In this document: positions 22,830-34,390 of the stretch, piece by piece
How positions within the stretch are numbered: the stretch's first letter is position 1
How the letters are laid out: each line of letters starts with the position of its first letter
Source of the DNA: Epiperipatus broadwayi
Lineage: Eukaryota; Onychophora; Udeonychophora; Euonychophora; Peripatidae
Assembly: GCA_028023455.1 (NCBI GenBank)
Contig: JAQFVV010012506.1
Location: 2,722,714 to 2,786,713 of the forward strand
DNA: 64,000 bases
Direction: 5' to 3'
Program-made: the position numbers and the translations under genes
Notes under the pieces: generated by a model
The model's database searches: none
Told to the model about the DNA's origin: nothing
Seen by the model: only the letters and a program-made list of their open reading frames with translations

Positions 22830-22953
22830 TGAGGGTATTTTTGAAGCTTGTTAAGAGTTTGTTTTTTACTTACTCTATATATAACATTTGTAAATACAAG
22901 CTTTATTAAAATTAGGTCATCTGACTTGATTTTTTATCAATATGATTTATAGT

Positions 22954-24289
22954 GTTAACTGCAAATTTTGTTGGACTGATTTACAGATATATAATGAGTT
23001 TGTCTATATATATTTAAAATTTATTTTCAAATATATATCTAAAAATTTACATATTACACAACATTTATTATTATGTACAGTTTTTGCATTCCAATTTAAT
23101 GAAAATGTAATCTAAATAAATTATAACCTAAGCTAAGATAATAAAATTCAGCATTTATGAAAAACTAAGGATCATATTCACAATTTTGTTTGAACAATAG
23201 AGGTCTCTGAATTATAGGTGTACAGATTGATGATATCACACAATAATTAACTGCTTCAAGATGTAGAACATTTATCTCAACAATGCATCAATAAGTAGGA
23301 AACTGAAGATCAATTTATTTTGTCCATTAATAAGGAATTTTTATGATGGAATTGTTATTTTAGAATAGTTTATTTTAAGTTGAGATAATTCTCTATTATT
23401 AGGGTTAATGTATAAATCTTTTTTCTGCCTTTAATCATCCTAAATTATTTAAAAAGATAATTAAAGTCTTACTGGACATCTTCGCAAGATCAAAAAACTT
23501 TCAAAAATAGGTTCTAAGTAGTTCATTGAATCTTTACAATTAAGATATTTATTACTTATATAATGAATGACATGCATAGTATATGACAGATATCAATTAT
23601 TATGCTTTAATATGTGTGCTAAGTCTAGCATGGATTTAAAATATGAGTGAAACCTTATTGCATGTTGATGGTTGTTGTGTAACAAACTTGTTAGACTAAA
23701 CAAATGCATGTAACTTTTATTTTTACTTCATATATTCGTTTAGTTCTTTTTTTTAATATATACATTAAACAATGAAATTCCACTACCATTCTTTTTATTT
23801 CTAAATTTAAAATACATTATATTTTGTGTCTTACCAATTGCTATTGTAATATGTCATTGCAAATTCTTATAGGACACATGTTACCAAAACTTGACTAGTA
23901 GATTCATCAGCCTTTTTCTACATGAATTTATTTATAATTAATATACAAAAATACATTTTATTTCAATTTAAATAAATTATTTTACATTAATGATTTTACA
24001 TTAATATTTATAATAAACATTCAGTTATGTGTTGTAATAAACAATGAAATTACTTCTTTTTGTAGTGCTAAATTTTATATTACCAACTGCAGTCATAATA
24101 TAAACTGTTCAAACTTCATAAGACATTTTGCCAAAGCTAAATCATCAATTAATTAGCTATACTAAATACTAAAATATTCATTCTCTACATTAACATGATG
24201 GCCATAAATTTATTAAATAATTGTACTTTTGTAGAAGTTGTACGATAGAAGTTTTTCAGCCATGTTTGTTTTAGTTATCCATTTTCAGG
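22954..24289. other. Intergenic, weak internal duplication
   Basis: Two diverged stretches beginning AAACAATGAAATT (23767 and 24039) run in parallel for about 120 nt. No gene seen. Confidence 0.35.
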
Positions 24290-25010
24290 GGGCTCAGTTA
24301 TTTGTTTATTTTCGCAAAAATATTTTACTGAACATGTGTTACTTATTAAAATTAAATAAAATTAAGAAAATGAATTATAAGTTACTGTTATCTTTAAAAA
24401 AATATTATTAGATGGCTTATAAATTTCATTTTGTAACATATAATTAATAATTTTTTTATGTATATGAAAGTGTATAAACATAAACATATTGCGAAAAAAG
24501 TGGTCATTATTTGGCAGAATTTTATTGTGTTTATTCCAATATTATTTTTGAGCTTTTACTTGATTTTTTGTGGAAATGATTAAAACTTGGGATCTTCCAA
24601 AGGCAAAAGAAGCAAAAAGTGTAGGAAATTGTGAGAAAACACATGAATTTCTATTTGGCAGAATTTATGTTGTGCCAAGTGCATAAAAATAAAGATGCAT
24701 TTGTGGCCATGATTTATGCTATTAAGGATTTCTATTGGTTGACATGAAGAATCCATGTTTGTAAAGCATCTTTGCTATACTTTCTTTCTAACTTTTTCAT
24801 TTGCTGTTTATATTAAATTTCCTTTAATTACAATCATTAGTTCTGTGTATTTTCTTTTGTTTTTTAGAATCATATTAAAAAAAATATTAAGTATGATAGC
24901 TTGTAATCTGCCATATCGTTTGCAAGATTTTTCTGATGCCCCTATAAATGGAAAATTAAAACAAACATGGTTGGCAAAGTTCATACAGCTTCTACAAATG
25001 TATCTAAAAA
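24290..25010 (+). mobile_element. Relic of a Merlin/ISXO2-type DNA transposon
   Basis: Positions 24658-24740 translate to AEFMLCQVHKNKDAFVAM followed by IYAIKDFYW. This is the C-terminal signature of ISXO2-like (Merlin superfamily) transposases, whose family form is roughly AEFMWRxxHxxKDxFxAFLxxI. The whole region, including about 250 nt downstream (GATAGCTTGTAATCTGCC and following), is paralogous to 60500-61690. The open frame at 24755-25105 is the non-coding downstream part of this repeat, not a separate gene. No terminal inverted repeats were identified. Confidence 0.55.
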
Positions 25011-26276
25011 ATTTAGGGCACTTACAAAATAATAAAATAATTTTATTTTTTTCTCTTTTCCTTTTTTTTTTTTTCGTATGCTGTATTATAATAACATTTA
25101 TATAAATAACAAAGAATATTGATTTCTGAATAATTTTTTATTATTATGTTTAAAGTTTCACTGTATAACTCTTTTTCTACCCTTATTTTTTGATCGAAAA
25201 TCTTATTGCATGGAAATTAATGTATAGTGAAATGACTATTATTTATTTGTGTATATAAGGAAAATAATCTCATTGGATGTCACAATTTTCATTGAAGAAT
25301 AATAAAATCAAAGCAATTTACAAACATTTTATAGAATTATTGGAAGATATACATCAATAAAAGTCACATAGAGATCTAATTTATAATAAACTAAAATTCC
25401 ATCTGATCTATTATTATAAACTCAATTATTGTTGCATATCATTATGATTCATAAAATCCTCCATTAATCCAGATCTCAGATGAAATTAATATAGCAAACT
25501 TATCAAAGTGTTTTTTTTCTCACTGCATATATTTATAAGTGTCAAAATTTTTTTGGAAGAGAATGGTCATAAATTAGACATCTTATTTGAAGTTAATCCT
25601 AATATAGCCTTATTTGCTGTTTCTTTCCTCAGTCAAATTTTGCTATCTTTAATCCATAAAAATTGATAACTACTTTCTTGAGCCATTGTACATGCTTTTC
25701 AAAATAATTTCCTATTTTTAGGCAATAAATCTTCATTTAAATATATATGCTTATCAGATGTAGTATTAGGAAAAATAATAATAAACAATATTATGAACAA
25801 TACATTTGTATTTTTATATATTTTTAACTTTTAACTAGATATGGATATATTATGTCTCCAATATCTTAGTTCTGCTTAGTCACATTTAGATGTAAGTAAA
25901 GTTTAATTTTTAATCGGTGTTTTGGGAGATGAAATCTTTGCAAATTGTAGGTCAATATTCTTTCAAATTGTCAGTTTTGTAAATAGAATATATATTTTTT
26001 AAAAATTGCAATCAATTAACAAAGAAAACTGAAGTAGAAAGTCTAATCATCGGAACTCAATATGGGATTCCATGCATGCGTGTGTGCACACACACACACA
26101 CACATATATATCACAATAACATAATTAATTTAATGAACAAGAAGTTGATAGATAAATATAAATTTCAAAGTTGCATTAAATTATTTATTTTACTTTTAAA
26201 TTTTAATATAAATTATCTCATAAAATTATTGCAAACTCACCGATATCATTAACAAACTTTATATATATATTTTTAG
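25011..26276. other. Probable intron sequence upstream of the TRMT9B-like exon
   Basis: A+T-rich, with a (CA)n/(TA)n run at 26086-26110. The 3' end is a good pyrimidine/TA tract with AG at 26275-26276. No earlier coding exon was recognised. Confidence 0.5.
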
Positions 26277-28378
26277 AAATGGGTTCTTCATTTGATAAAG
26301 ATTTTTCAAGTACTGCATCAGGTAGTGAAGAAGATGTATCTTTTCTGGATGATTTACCTAATGAATTTCGTAATTCTAGAGTGCTCCAGAAATCTAAAAG
26401 TCTTGAAGAGCGTCAAAGGCACACATTTCGTAATCATCATATGCGAGTGATTGATAACAGTGGCAGCAGTACTGACCTTTCAAGTCCAGATCAAACCTGT
26501 TACAGTTTTGTGAAAAAAGCATTTCGAAGATTCTCAACAACAGCAGCAGGATCTGAGTTCTATCGAGACTATAGGATAAATAATTCTCAATTCTGTAGGA
26601 CTAACAGGTTAAAAATGAAACACCAAGACTGCTTTGATTTAGAAAATAGCAATAATATTCCTATTGAGATTCGACAATTTGAAGATGAAATATTGGATAA
26701 AGCTACATCTCCCACAACTCCTACAAATATAAAACAGTTGCAGAGAAGTAACACACTTCCAGCTCAAACAAAACAAACAAATTTAAACCACAAATCAAAA
26801 TCTTTAACTGATATTTTAAGTTTACTTCCATCAATTTTACGACCATGGAAATCTACTGAGTCAACCAATGTCAATGATTCTAATTCTGTGAATAATTTTA
26901 AAAATTATAAAAAGAGCTATCATATTAGAACTATTCCAAGTATGCCTTCTATATCTAGTGTAGATGAAATTGATGAAACGAAACACAATTTTAGGATTGG
27001 TCAAAATAATTTGCAAGAATTGCAAGAAAATTCTTTAAAAAAATCAGTGTCAAGCATTTCTTCTATTTTTAGTTGGGAAGAGGTAGATCATAACCTTAAA
27101 GTTACTAAATTAGGCCACCAAACTAGTACCACGAGCAGCTGCTCCTCTGAGAAAGAAGATGATAAAATGGAAAAAGCAGTTAGCAATGGAATATGCACTC
27201 CAAAATGTGAAAATGGTGTCAAAAACAAAGATATTTTGTACAGAAATCTTATTAATCATATAGTCACTCATGAAAATCATATTTTTCAAAATCCATCATG
27301 TAATTCTTCTCCTGAATTTGCTGTCAGAGAGTTCCCACAAAGCAGTAGTCCTGATGAGCCTAAATCTCCACCTGGTGAAAAAGAATTGGAAGTCTTAATA
27401 GAAAATCATGTTCCTCCTGAATTACCAAACAACATTGCTAAAGTGTCCATAAAAAGTTCAAGTATTGATGTGAGTGATTTGCACTCTTTTAAAACTAACA
27501 CATCTATGCAACTGAATATTCACAAGAGTGCAACTGATAGTAAGGTTGCCCATTTGATTAACTATCAAAGTAATATTAGTAATGATAGTGGAATTTGCAT
27601 AACAGAAAGAAATGTTGATGTTGAAATTAATCCTTTACCTGAGGACTTGGAAATGCTCTCAGATGATAATATGAATGAGGGCAACAATGAAAAAGATTTA
27701 GATGAGACAAATAATAATGAAACTGTAAAGGAAAATAATCCGGAAGAAGTTTGTAGTATTACCATAAACAGTATCTATGAACCAGAGCAAGAATTAATGA
27801 AAGATGATTTAAAAGATGAAACAGAAAAAGTTTCTGCAGATTTAGAATTAGATAGCTCTTCTACTTCTAAACCATTTACTCTGACTCTTAGTCTTGCACC
27901 AAATGATCCCTCTAAAGGCAATAAACCACTCACACCTGGTGGACTGACACCAAGAAGAAATCCTTTTGGTGAACCAGATGACCCACCACAGTTTGATCTT
28001 AATGATTATGCAAATGAACTTATGTTGATCACAGATAGCAGTAATTCAAGTATTTGCACTGCTGTTAAGATTAACCCCAATTCTAAAGATAATAAAAATT
28101 CTAAGAAATCATTTGCCTTAGGTCATGATAACTTAGAAGATCAAGTTCATAGCAGTTCTTTTGAATCAATATCCCTGTCTCCCTCAAAGGATAGTTTGAC
28201 TTCAAATAATGAGAATGGTACATCTGCCACTTACCATAGATATTATCATGTATTTCGAGAAGGTGAACTTGATGAATTGATTGATCAGCAAGTGGAGAAC
28301 TTGCATATTTTGCATTCCTATTATGATCATGCTAATTGGTGTATTGTTGCTGAGAAGGTTCATGTTTGGAAAATATGA
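26277..28378 (+). CDS. TRMT9B: TRMT9B/KIAA1456-like tRNA-methyltransferase homologue, terminal coding exon
   Basis: One long open exon follows an acceptor (TATATTTTTAG) at 26276; two bases precede an in-frame ATG, so the true start is probably in an upstream exon and the ATG at 26279 is internal. The C-terminus, HRYYHVFREGELDELIDQQV through WCIVAEK, is the diagnostic end of ALKBH8/TRM9-type methyltransferases. The preceding 600 or so residues are Ser/Asn/Glu-rich, probably disordered, with SKSLEERQ, SNTLPAQ and SKSLTDIL motifs. That layout (methyltransferase core, long disordered insert, short conserved tail) fits TRMT9B rather than ALKBH8. TRMT9B proteins have a TRM9-like SAM fold; in flies the homologue acts at synapses. 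The SAM-binding core (GCGxGxY) is not in this exon and was not found in the window. The stop is at 28376-28378; AATAAA follows at about 28396. Confidence 0.82.
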
Positions 28379-30610
28379 AAGAACTAAGAGACTAGAATAA
28401 ATCCTCAAAGCACTTAAAGGATTTTTTATTCTATATAAAGGAAATAGTTGCCTTTTCTGCCCCGTGTTGTATATAAGATAAAAGATCAAATTATACTCTT
28501 TTTTTCAAATTGAAGTTGAAACATGTAATCATCAAATTTCTCATTCCAAATTAATGGAATTTTGTGGCTCTTTATATAATTTGTTGCTTCTCTATGATAA
28601 TAATTAGGAAGTTGAAACTTGCTTTACATATATGAATACAAAAAACTTTTAAATCACTTAAAACTTTAATTGCTAGATATTTTAACACAAATATATTTAT
28701 TGTAAAAAAATTCACTCCACACACATATAAAAAAAAGAAAATTCTGTTTCAGCTTTAAAATTAAAAAAAGGTATTACAATTTGCAAGAATGCATTGATTT
28801 ATAAAGGATTTTGTATATTATAAATATATTGAGTCTAAAAATTGAAAACATTATTTTCAGGTCAAAAAAATAATTGATTTTGATCAATTTAAATACTGGT
28901 GCTTTCCCCCCTTACAATTTACAAATTGTTTCTTTAAAAAAAAGCAGTTTCAAATACTGCTGTGGTTCATGGGTAAAATATCTAGTAATATTGATTCAGG
29001 ATGCACATGTGGAAGTATGTATATATTGTTTTCTTTTCCGTATATATCTACATATTTAAAAATAAAATGTCTTCAGATAATACTAATAAAAAATAAATAC
29101 ATTTCTATGTTCAACCTTAAATTGACTTTCATCATGGGCAGCATTTAAATAAATTATATATATATAATTTGTAAATTGGTTATCTAGTAACACATAGCAA
29201 CTTTTTAATATTTCAATGTTTTTTGGATAATATTTCTTCAACATCTTGAGTGTGGATATATATATAGTAACTATCTCCCACTGAGGTATGTAACATCAAA
29301 AACCATGAAAAATGGAATGACACTATTCTATCTTTAAGTTCTGTTGGTATATATTTTAAAATTATAGAATGAATTTTGTCTATTGTTTTAATTTGTGTAC
29401 AGATTAAATAGTCTGAAATCACCATACAACAGAGCTTAAAGCCAAAATGATATCACTCTGTCTTTTCTTGGTTTTTGATGTCACATAACTCAGTGAGAAA
29501 TAGTTACTTTCATTTCATTTATAGATACTTAAAAGTTATGATTACACTTACATATATTTGTAACAGCTGTATAAATCATGACAAATATAGTGTACAATTT
29601 GAGCATTTGAACATTAAATTTGTATAAACATATTTATAATTTAGTAATTTAAAGAGTTATTACAGGTTACTGGAGAAAATTTGTTTAGCCTGAAGAAGAT
29701 TGTCAATTAGTAATAATTGGTAGTTTCTTGGTAACATCAAAAGACAAAAGTTATCTCTGTTTACATGGATATAATCTCTTTATTTGTATTTTTTATTATA
29801 ACAATCCATGAAAATATTTAGTTTAATATATATATATAATGAAACAGTGATATTATAGTTTATGCATAGATACAGATAATGTTTGAAAAAAATATTAAAT
29901 ATTTGTATATATTGTTTTTTTTTTATATTATTTTATATTAACAGGATATATTTACATATATTCAACCTATGCAATGTACATCTTTATTAGGTATGTATAT
30001 TCAGGGATTCATATATTTCAACACTGAAATCATAAAAAGCTTATATGTATTAAAATAATACATTTATTGATAAATAACCTGGTTTTATATATATATACAA
30101 AAAGCAACTATTATTATCATGTAGTTATTTTTATTTTACATTGATCTTAAATACTGTATCCAATCAGAAAAGCTGTTTGATAGTGAATTTCTAAGAAAAT
30201 TTGAGTCACTAATATTGCAAGCCACTATCAAGGCATTAAAAATGATGCAGTTTTATATTTTTATTAAAAACATATTCAAATGACAAGAGTATTTATTCTA
30301 GGTTACTGTTGCCTACTGTTTCATTCTTTTTCCACTCCATCTGTTTTCATTTTACAAACATGATGACCCTAAAACAAAAAGCTTTCCTCATTCTAATAAG
30401 ATGAACTCTATATGAAAAATAAGCAATGTTTCTGAAAGTTTCGACTAAATCCATCGTTAAACACAATTTTTATTATTGATGTAGCGATGTAAAAACGTTA
30501 GTGCAGATGGACAAACTGAACTCCAGTTCCATAGATCACAATTCAAACATGTTTTGAGTTTTATACGAGTTACTTGAATATTAAAATACTCAATAATTTA
30601 TTTATGAAAT
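28379..30610 (+). other. 3' flank/possible 3' UTR of the TRMT9B-like gene, then intergenic
   Basis: AATAAA motifs occur at about 28396 and further on. No coding signal; several TA runs. Confidence 0.4.
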
Positions 30611-30622
30611 ATGAAAATGATG
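30611..30622. repeat. Target-site duplication (left) of 30.6-kb foldback
   Basis: ATGAAAATGATG, repeated exactly at 30869-30880. Confidence 0.75.
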
Positions 30623-30868
30623 CTGAAATCACTTTTTCCTTTATTTTTGCTATAATATCTTATATAAATCCAATTCATCCAAATCACTTCGAACACTTTT
30701 TAGCAAAAACCTTTTATTATACATATATACACACAAACCTATGTTTCGACTATCCTGCGACTGTCCTCTAAGACTGCAGGACAGTCGAAACATAGATATA
30801 TGTGTATATATGTACAATAAAAGATTTTTGCTAAAAAGTGTACGAAGTGATTTGGATGAATTGAATTT
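30623..30868. mobile_element. Foldback element with hammerhead remnant, 246 bp
   Basis: Arms of about 85 nt (from about 30664 to 30750 and 30783 to 30868) are near-perfect inverse copies. About 40 nt at the left end is unpaired. The centre on the plus strand has helix II GACTG/CAGTC (30772-30786) followed by GAAAC, but the CUGAUGA side is reduced to CTCTAA by deletion, as shown by comparison with 34217-34243. A 12-bp target duplication flanks it. Confidence 0.75.
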
Positions 30869-30880
30869 ATGAAAATGATG

Positions 30881-32039
30881 ATTATTTTTTTCAAACGCAT
30901 TTATAATCTTCATGAATTAAAAGAAAATAATATGTGAGCATAACCTTTTATCAGTTTCGTATCTAATGATATTCTGAAAACTGATATTTACGGCAAAATT
31001 GCAACTTAATTGATTATTTTTTAATAATTATATAACATTGTATCTTTTTATTCAATTTTATTAGAAAATAACATAACTATTCATAACCTTAGTAGTGTAG
31101 TTTAATCTTCTATCTATAATTTTAAGTTTTTTTATTTATTTGATTAATTTATTACCGTCAATACTTTAGACATTAAAGTACTTATATGATTTTAGCCATT
31201 GTCATATATTTTTAGTTTTCAAAATTTTATTCCATGTACGATTTTTGAATAAGCTTTTTTAGAAAACCTCTAATAAGATATTGTCCTAAAGATTACTTTT
31301 TAAGATTAACTCAAAACTATGTTATTCTCATTTTATCTTATATATTTTTATTTCTTCTGTATATTCTTTATCGTTATTGTGGGAATTCTGTTATTTCTGT
31401 TCAGACTTTTTATTTATTGATTCCATTATATGTTGATTCTATTCAGGTGAATTTTTTTAAGTAAGCAAATTTATTGATGGAATAAAATATGACATGACCT
31501 ATCTAGTCTAAATTGATGTCCAAATCATCAACTTTAATTTTTGTAATGAGTGAGTTTTTTTTTCAGTTAATGTTTGCTATTATTTTAAAAATATATTGCT
31601 ATATTATATTGGTGTTATATTCCATCAAGATGTTAGTAACTGCTGGTGACTCCAGATATAAAAGCTCTATAATTTTTTAGTTCCCAAAATGTGATGAGTC
31701 TCTTGGAGATGAATCTTAATGGTTTTATAGATCTATATCATAGATGTCCACGATTTTATTCATCCTGAATCTTATTACATCACTATTAATTCAAAATAGA
31801 ACATAACATCTCTGTATTGTAATAGAATTGAGTCTTTATTTTTATTATTTATTTGAAAAGACTTTGTTTTTATGAGAAAATACATTTCTTGTCAATTGGT
31901 GTTCCAAAATAGACAAGTCATTTCACTTTCCCATTATACTTTAAGAATAAAATATTTCAATTATTCTTTTAATTATTATATATATATTTGCACTAACTAT
32001 CCTCAATTTTATATACAATTCTTATATATATGTATATCA
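30881..32039. other. Intergenic, no gene seen
   Basis: A+T-rich; no supported feature. Confidence 0.45.
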
Positions 32040-32650
32040 TCATGATTTTCAACCATTATCAATTCACTGCAGGTTAAAGGTCTCTTCTTATCCTATCTCT
32101 AGCCTCTCTTCTCCATGTCACCTCATATCACTTCCTTATTTCATCCATCCATCTCACATGTGATCTCTTTCTAGGTCTTTTATAATCTCTTGTAAACCAG
32201 TTTAAAATTTTGACTGTCCACCCATTAATATTTCTTCTAGTAGTATGTCCATCCCAACTCCAGTCTGTCTCTTAATTCTTTCAATGACTTCAGTAACATC
32301 TGTTTGTTTTCTCACCTATGTATTTTATTTTCAATCTCTTCTTGTTACTTTTAATATGCATTTTATCATACATCATTTAATGGTCTGAAGTTTTATACTG
32401 TTTTTCTGTTTCGTGCCCATGTCTCACAACTGGCATAACACATTTCTTAAAAACTTTCCTATTCAAACACATAGGCACATTTCCATTTAATTTTTAAGCT
32501 ATTTCTATCAAAAGCATTCCAACCAAGTTTAATTTTATGATGAATTTCATCCATGTTTCCATCCATAGAAATAATGTGACCAAGTTATTTGTAGTTAGTA
32601 ATTTCTTCTAACTCATCATTATCAACGTTTATTTTCTAAACTTGTTTTTA
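32040..32650 (-). mobile_element. RTE-type LINE, 3' end relic
   Basis: Minus-strand translation gives, in order, GHIISMDGNMDEIHHKIKLG with WNAF, a decayed VFKK-CVMPVV-type segment, and near 32200-32110 the hallmark C-terminal WTVKILNWFTRDYKRPRKRS followed by HVRWMDEI and EVTWRREARDR. This is the end of RTE/BovB-like ORFs. The tail is an ATGATGAT-like run at about 32040. It is 5' truncated and has several stops. Confidence 0.72.
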
Positions 32651-34108
32651 GAAAAAAAAAGTTAACATAATTAAAAAAAGTAAATACCTCAAAATGTTTC
32701 ATTCTATTGCAAATGTTTTTCCAATAATTTTATAAAGTAGTAATGAAAGATAAAGCATTATTTCTAGGATTGCGAATTGCCAAGTGCTGAAGTTTTTAAT
32801 ATTTTTCCCTTCTTATTTTACCTTCTGGATAAAATAACTGACTTATAAACCACTATCTAATTTTTGATGATCATCTAACAAATAATAAGCTTAATTGAAA
32901 TAAGAAATGATTTTCAAATTTTATCTGGACCAGATTTGAACTTAAAGTTATGGACATAGCAGTTATGATTATTCAAGTTATATAAAGAATATAGAACAAG
33001 TAATTATGCCATATGTGTAAATATTATTATTATTATGTCATCTATGAACAAAACAAAATATCTACTTAATTGCCTTCAGATCATATAAAAGTATAATCTT
33101 TATAATGTTTATAATTAAATGTAAATAAAAAGTTTGAAGATTTTTACAAATCACACATTTGAACTAAAGACACAGTATTGATAGAGAAATCATTCTTAAG
33201 TTTTTTTAATCAAATTATTATATTCCATTTTGTAAGTTAGGCTACATTTTGCTAATGGGAAAATATGTGTTGTTGCTAATTTACCATTGATATACTAATG
33301 ATTACTGTCATTGCACAATTCTAATTGTTTGTTACATTTTTGTGGAGTTTAAATCATTATTATAAAGATTTACTATAAAAAATCTGGATTAAATTAAAAT
33401 TAAAAAAGCTTGTCTATTGTTTATCATAATATGCATAATTGTAATTACTTGTTAAACATTTGTCACACCTGGTTATATAATTATATATTGACAAATGTTT
33501 TTTATAGAATGAATATCGTTGACATTTCAAAGTGTTTATTCTCACTTTATTTTATTAACATACTCAGATATAACATTTTCCAATTTATTTTTCTTAAACT
33601 GTGCATTGTGACATCTATAATATATCTACTAGTGTCTTATAAAAAGTCTAGTTGAAATTCAGTCTTATAAGCTCTTAATGAATTAGAATATCAATGGCAA
33701 TCTAAGAAATGCCTACAGACTTTGAATATTGGTTTTAGATATTTGATATTTAGAGAGATAATAGACTGTTACAAGTCTTTATACCTTAAACTGGTTTTGA
33801 TGCTATAAGGAGTTAAGGTTTTATATATGTTAAACTTTTAATAAGTAATAAATTTCATATTACACATATTTGTCTAAGTTTTTTTAAAATAATGTACTTG
33901 TAATAAATCATTTTAACATTTATACTCTCTAAAAATCAAAATAAAATTTTATGGATTCTTACTATCTATTATTGCACAGATTAATAATGTTTAACTAGAT
34001 TCCAGTTTATAAATATATAATTATTGTTATGAATTAAATTAACTAATTGTTGAAATCTATCTATGTAAATAAATATATTTATGTAAATAATAGCCCAATT
34101 ATATGTAA
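32651..34108. other. Intergenic, no gene seen
   Basis: A+T-rich; no motif in the short open frames. Confidence 0.45.
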
Positions 34109-34123
34109 CTGAACAGGAAATAA
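34109..34123. repeat. Target-site duplication (left) of 34.1-kb foldback
   Basis: CTGAACAGGAAATAA, repeated exactly at 34376-34390 (15 bp). Confidence 0.85.
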
Positions 34124-34375
34124 TATTTCTTATAATACTTTTATATACACTTCAATGCAAACACATTTTCTTAAAAAAACTTCCTTATTTTTCAAGCAGA
34201 GGCAGTTTGATAAGCTCTGATGAAGACTGCTGGACAGTCGAAACTGTAAGGAAAATAAAGAAGTTTTTTAAAGAAAATTTGTTTGCATTGAAGTGTATAT
34301 AAAAGAAGTATTATAAGAAATATATATATGAAGATATGCAAAAAAAGTAAAAGAGAAGAATAAGAGAATATACTT
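34124..34375. mobile_element. Hammerhead-bearing foldback element, 252 bp
   Basis: The left arm (34124-34190) and right arm (34248-34320) are inverse copies (CACTTCAATGCAAACACA against its complement). The centre of about 55 nt holds a hammerhead-like core on the plus strand. Here the extra unpaired tail (about 55 nt) is on the right. An exact 15-bp target duplication flanks the element. Confidence 0.85.
34204..34252 (+). ncRNA. Hammerhead-like core
   Basis: CTGATGA at 34217-34223, one extra A, helix II GACTG/CAGTC with loop CTGGA (34225-34239), then GAAAC. The same CTGAxGAAG...CGAAAC form is common in Penelope-type repeats. Helix III and helix I are not convincing, though CAGTTT (34203-34208) can pair with AAACTG after the core. 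Activity is uncertain. Confidence 0.55.
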
Positions 34376-34390
34376 CTGAACAGGAAATAA

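Larger units (their letters stand above)
22228..22941. mobile_element. Hammerhead dimer-plus-inverted-copy element, 714 bp
   Basis: Two direct copies on the minus strand (arm A1 22228-22400 and arm A2 from 22595) each begin TATATATAGAGTAAGT, and a third copy on the plus strand (to 22882) is the inverse of A2. Between A1 and A2 is a spacer of about 190 nt. All three arms carry a hammerhead; the distance between the two direct cleavage sites is about 370 nt, one monomer. The right end has an unpaired tail (22883-22941) whose complement is found inside the spacer at about 22539-22594, so the tail is the start of the next monomer. A 12-bp target duplication flanks it. Confidence 0.85.

Noticed and set aside
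24755-25105. Open frame with hydrophobic stretches, possible membrane protein
   Set aside because: It lies in the downstream part of the Merlin relic that is repeated at about 61440-61690, where it is not open. The hydrophobicity comes from T-rich codons.
10700-26276. Upstream methyltransferase exons of the TRMT9B-like gene
   Set aside because: I looked for GCGxGxY and VIHH-type segments with splice sites and did not find any I could support.
27565-28489. Minus-strand frames opposite the TRMT9B-like exon
   Set aside because: Antisense shadows of a long real coding exon.
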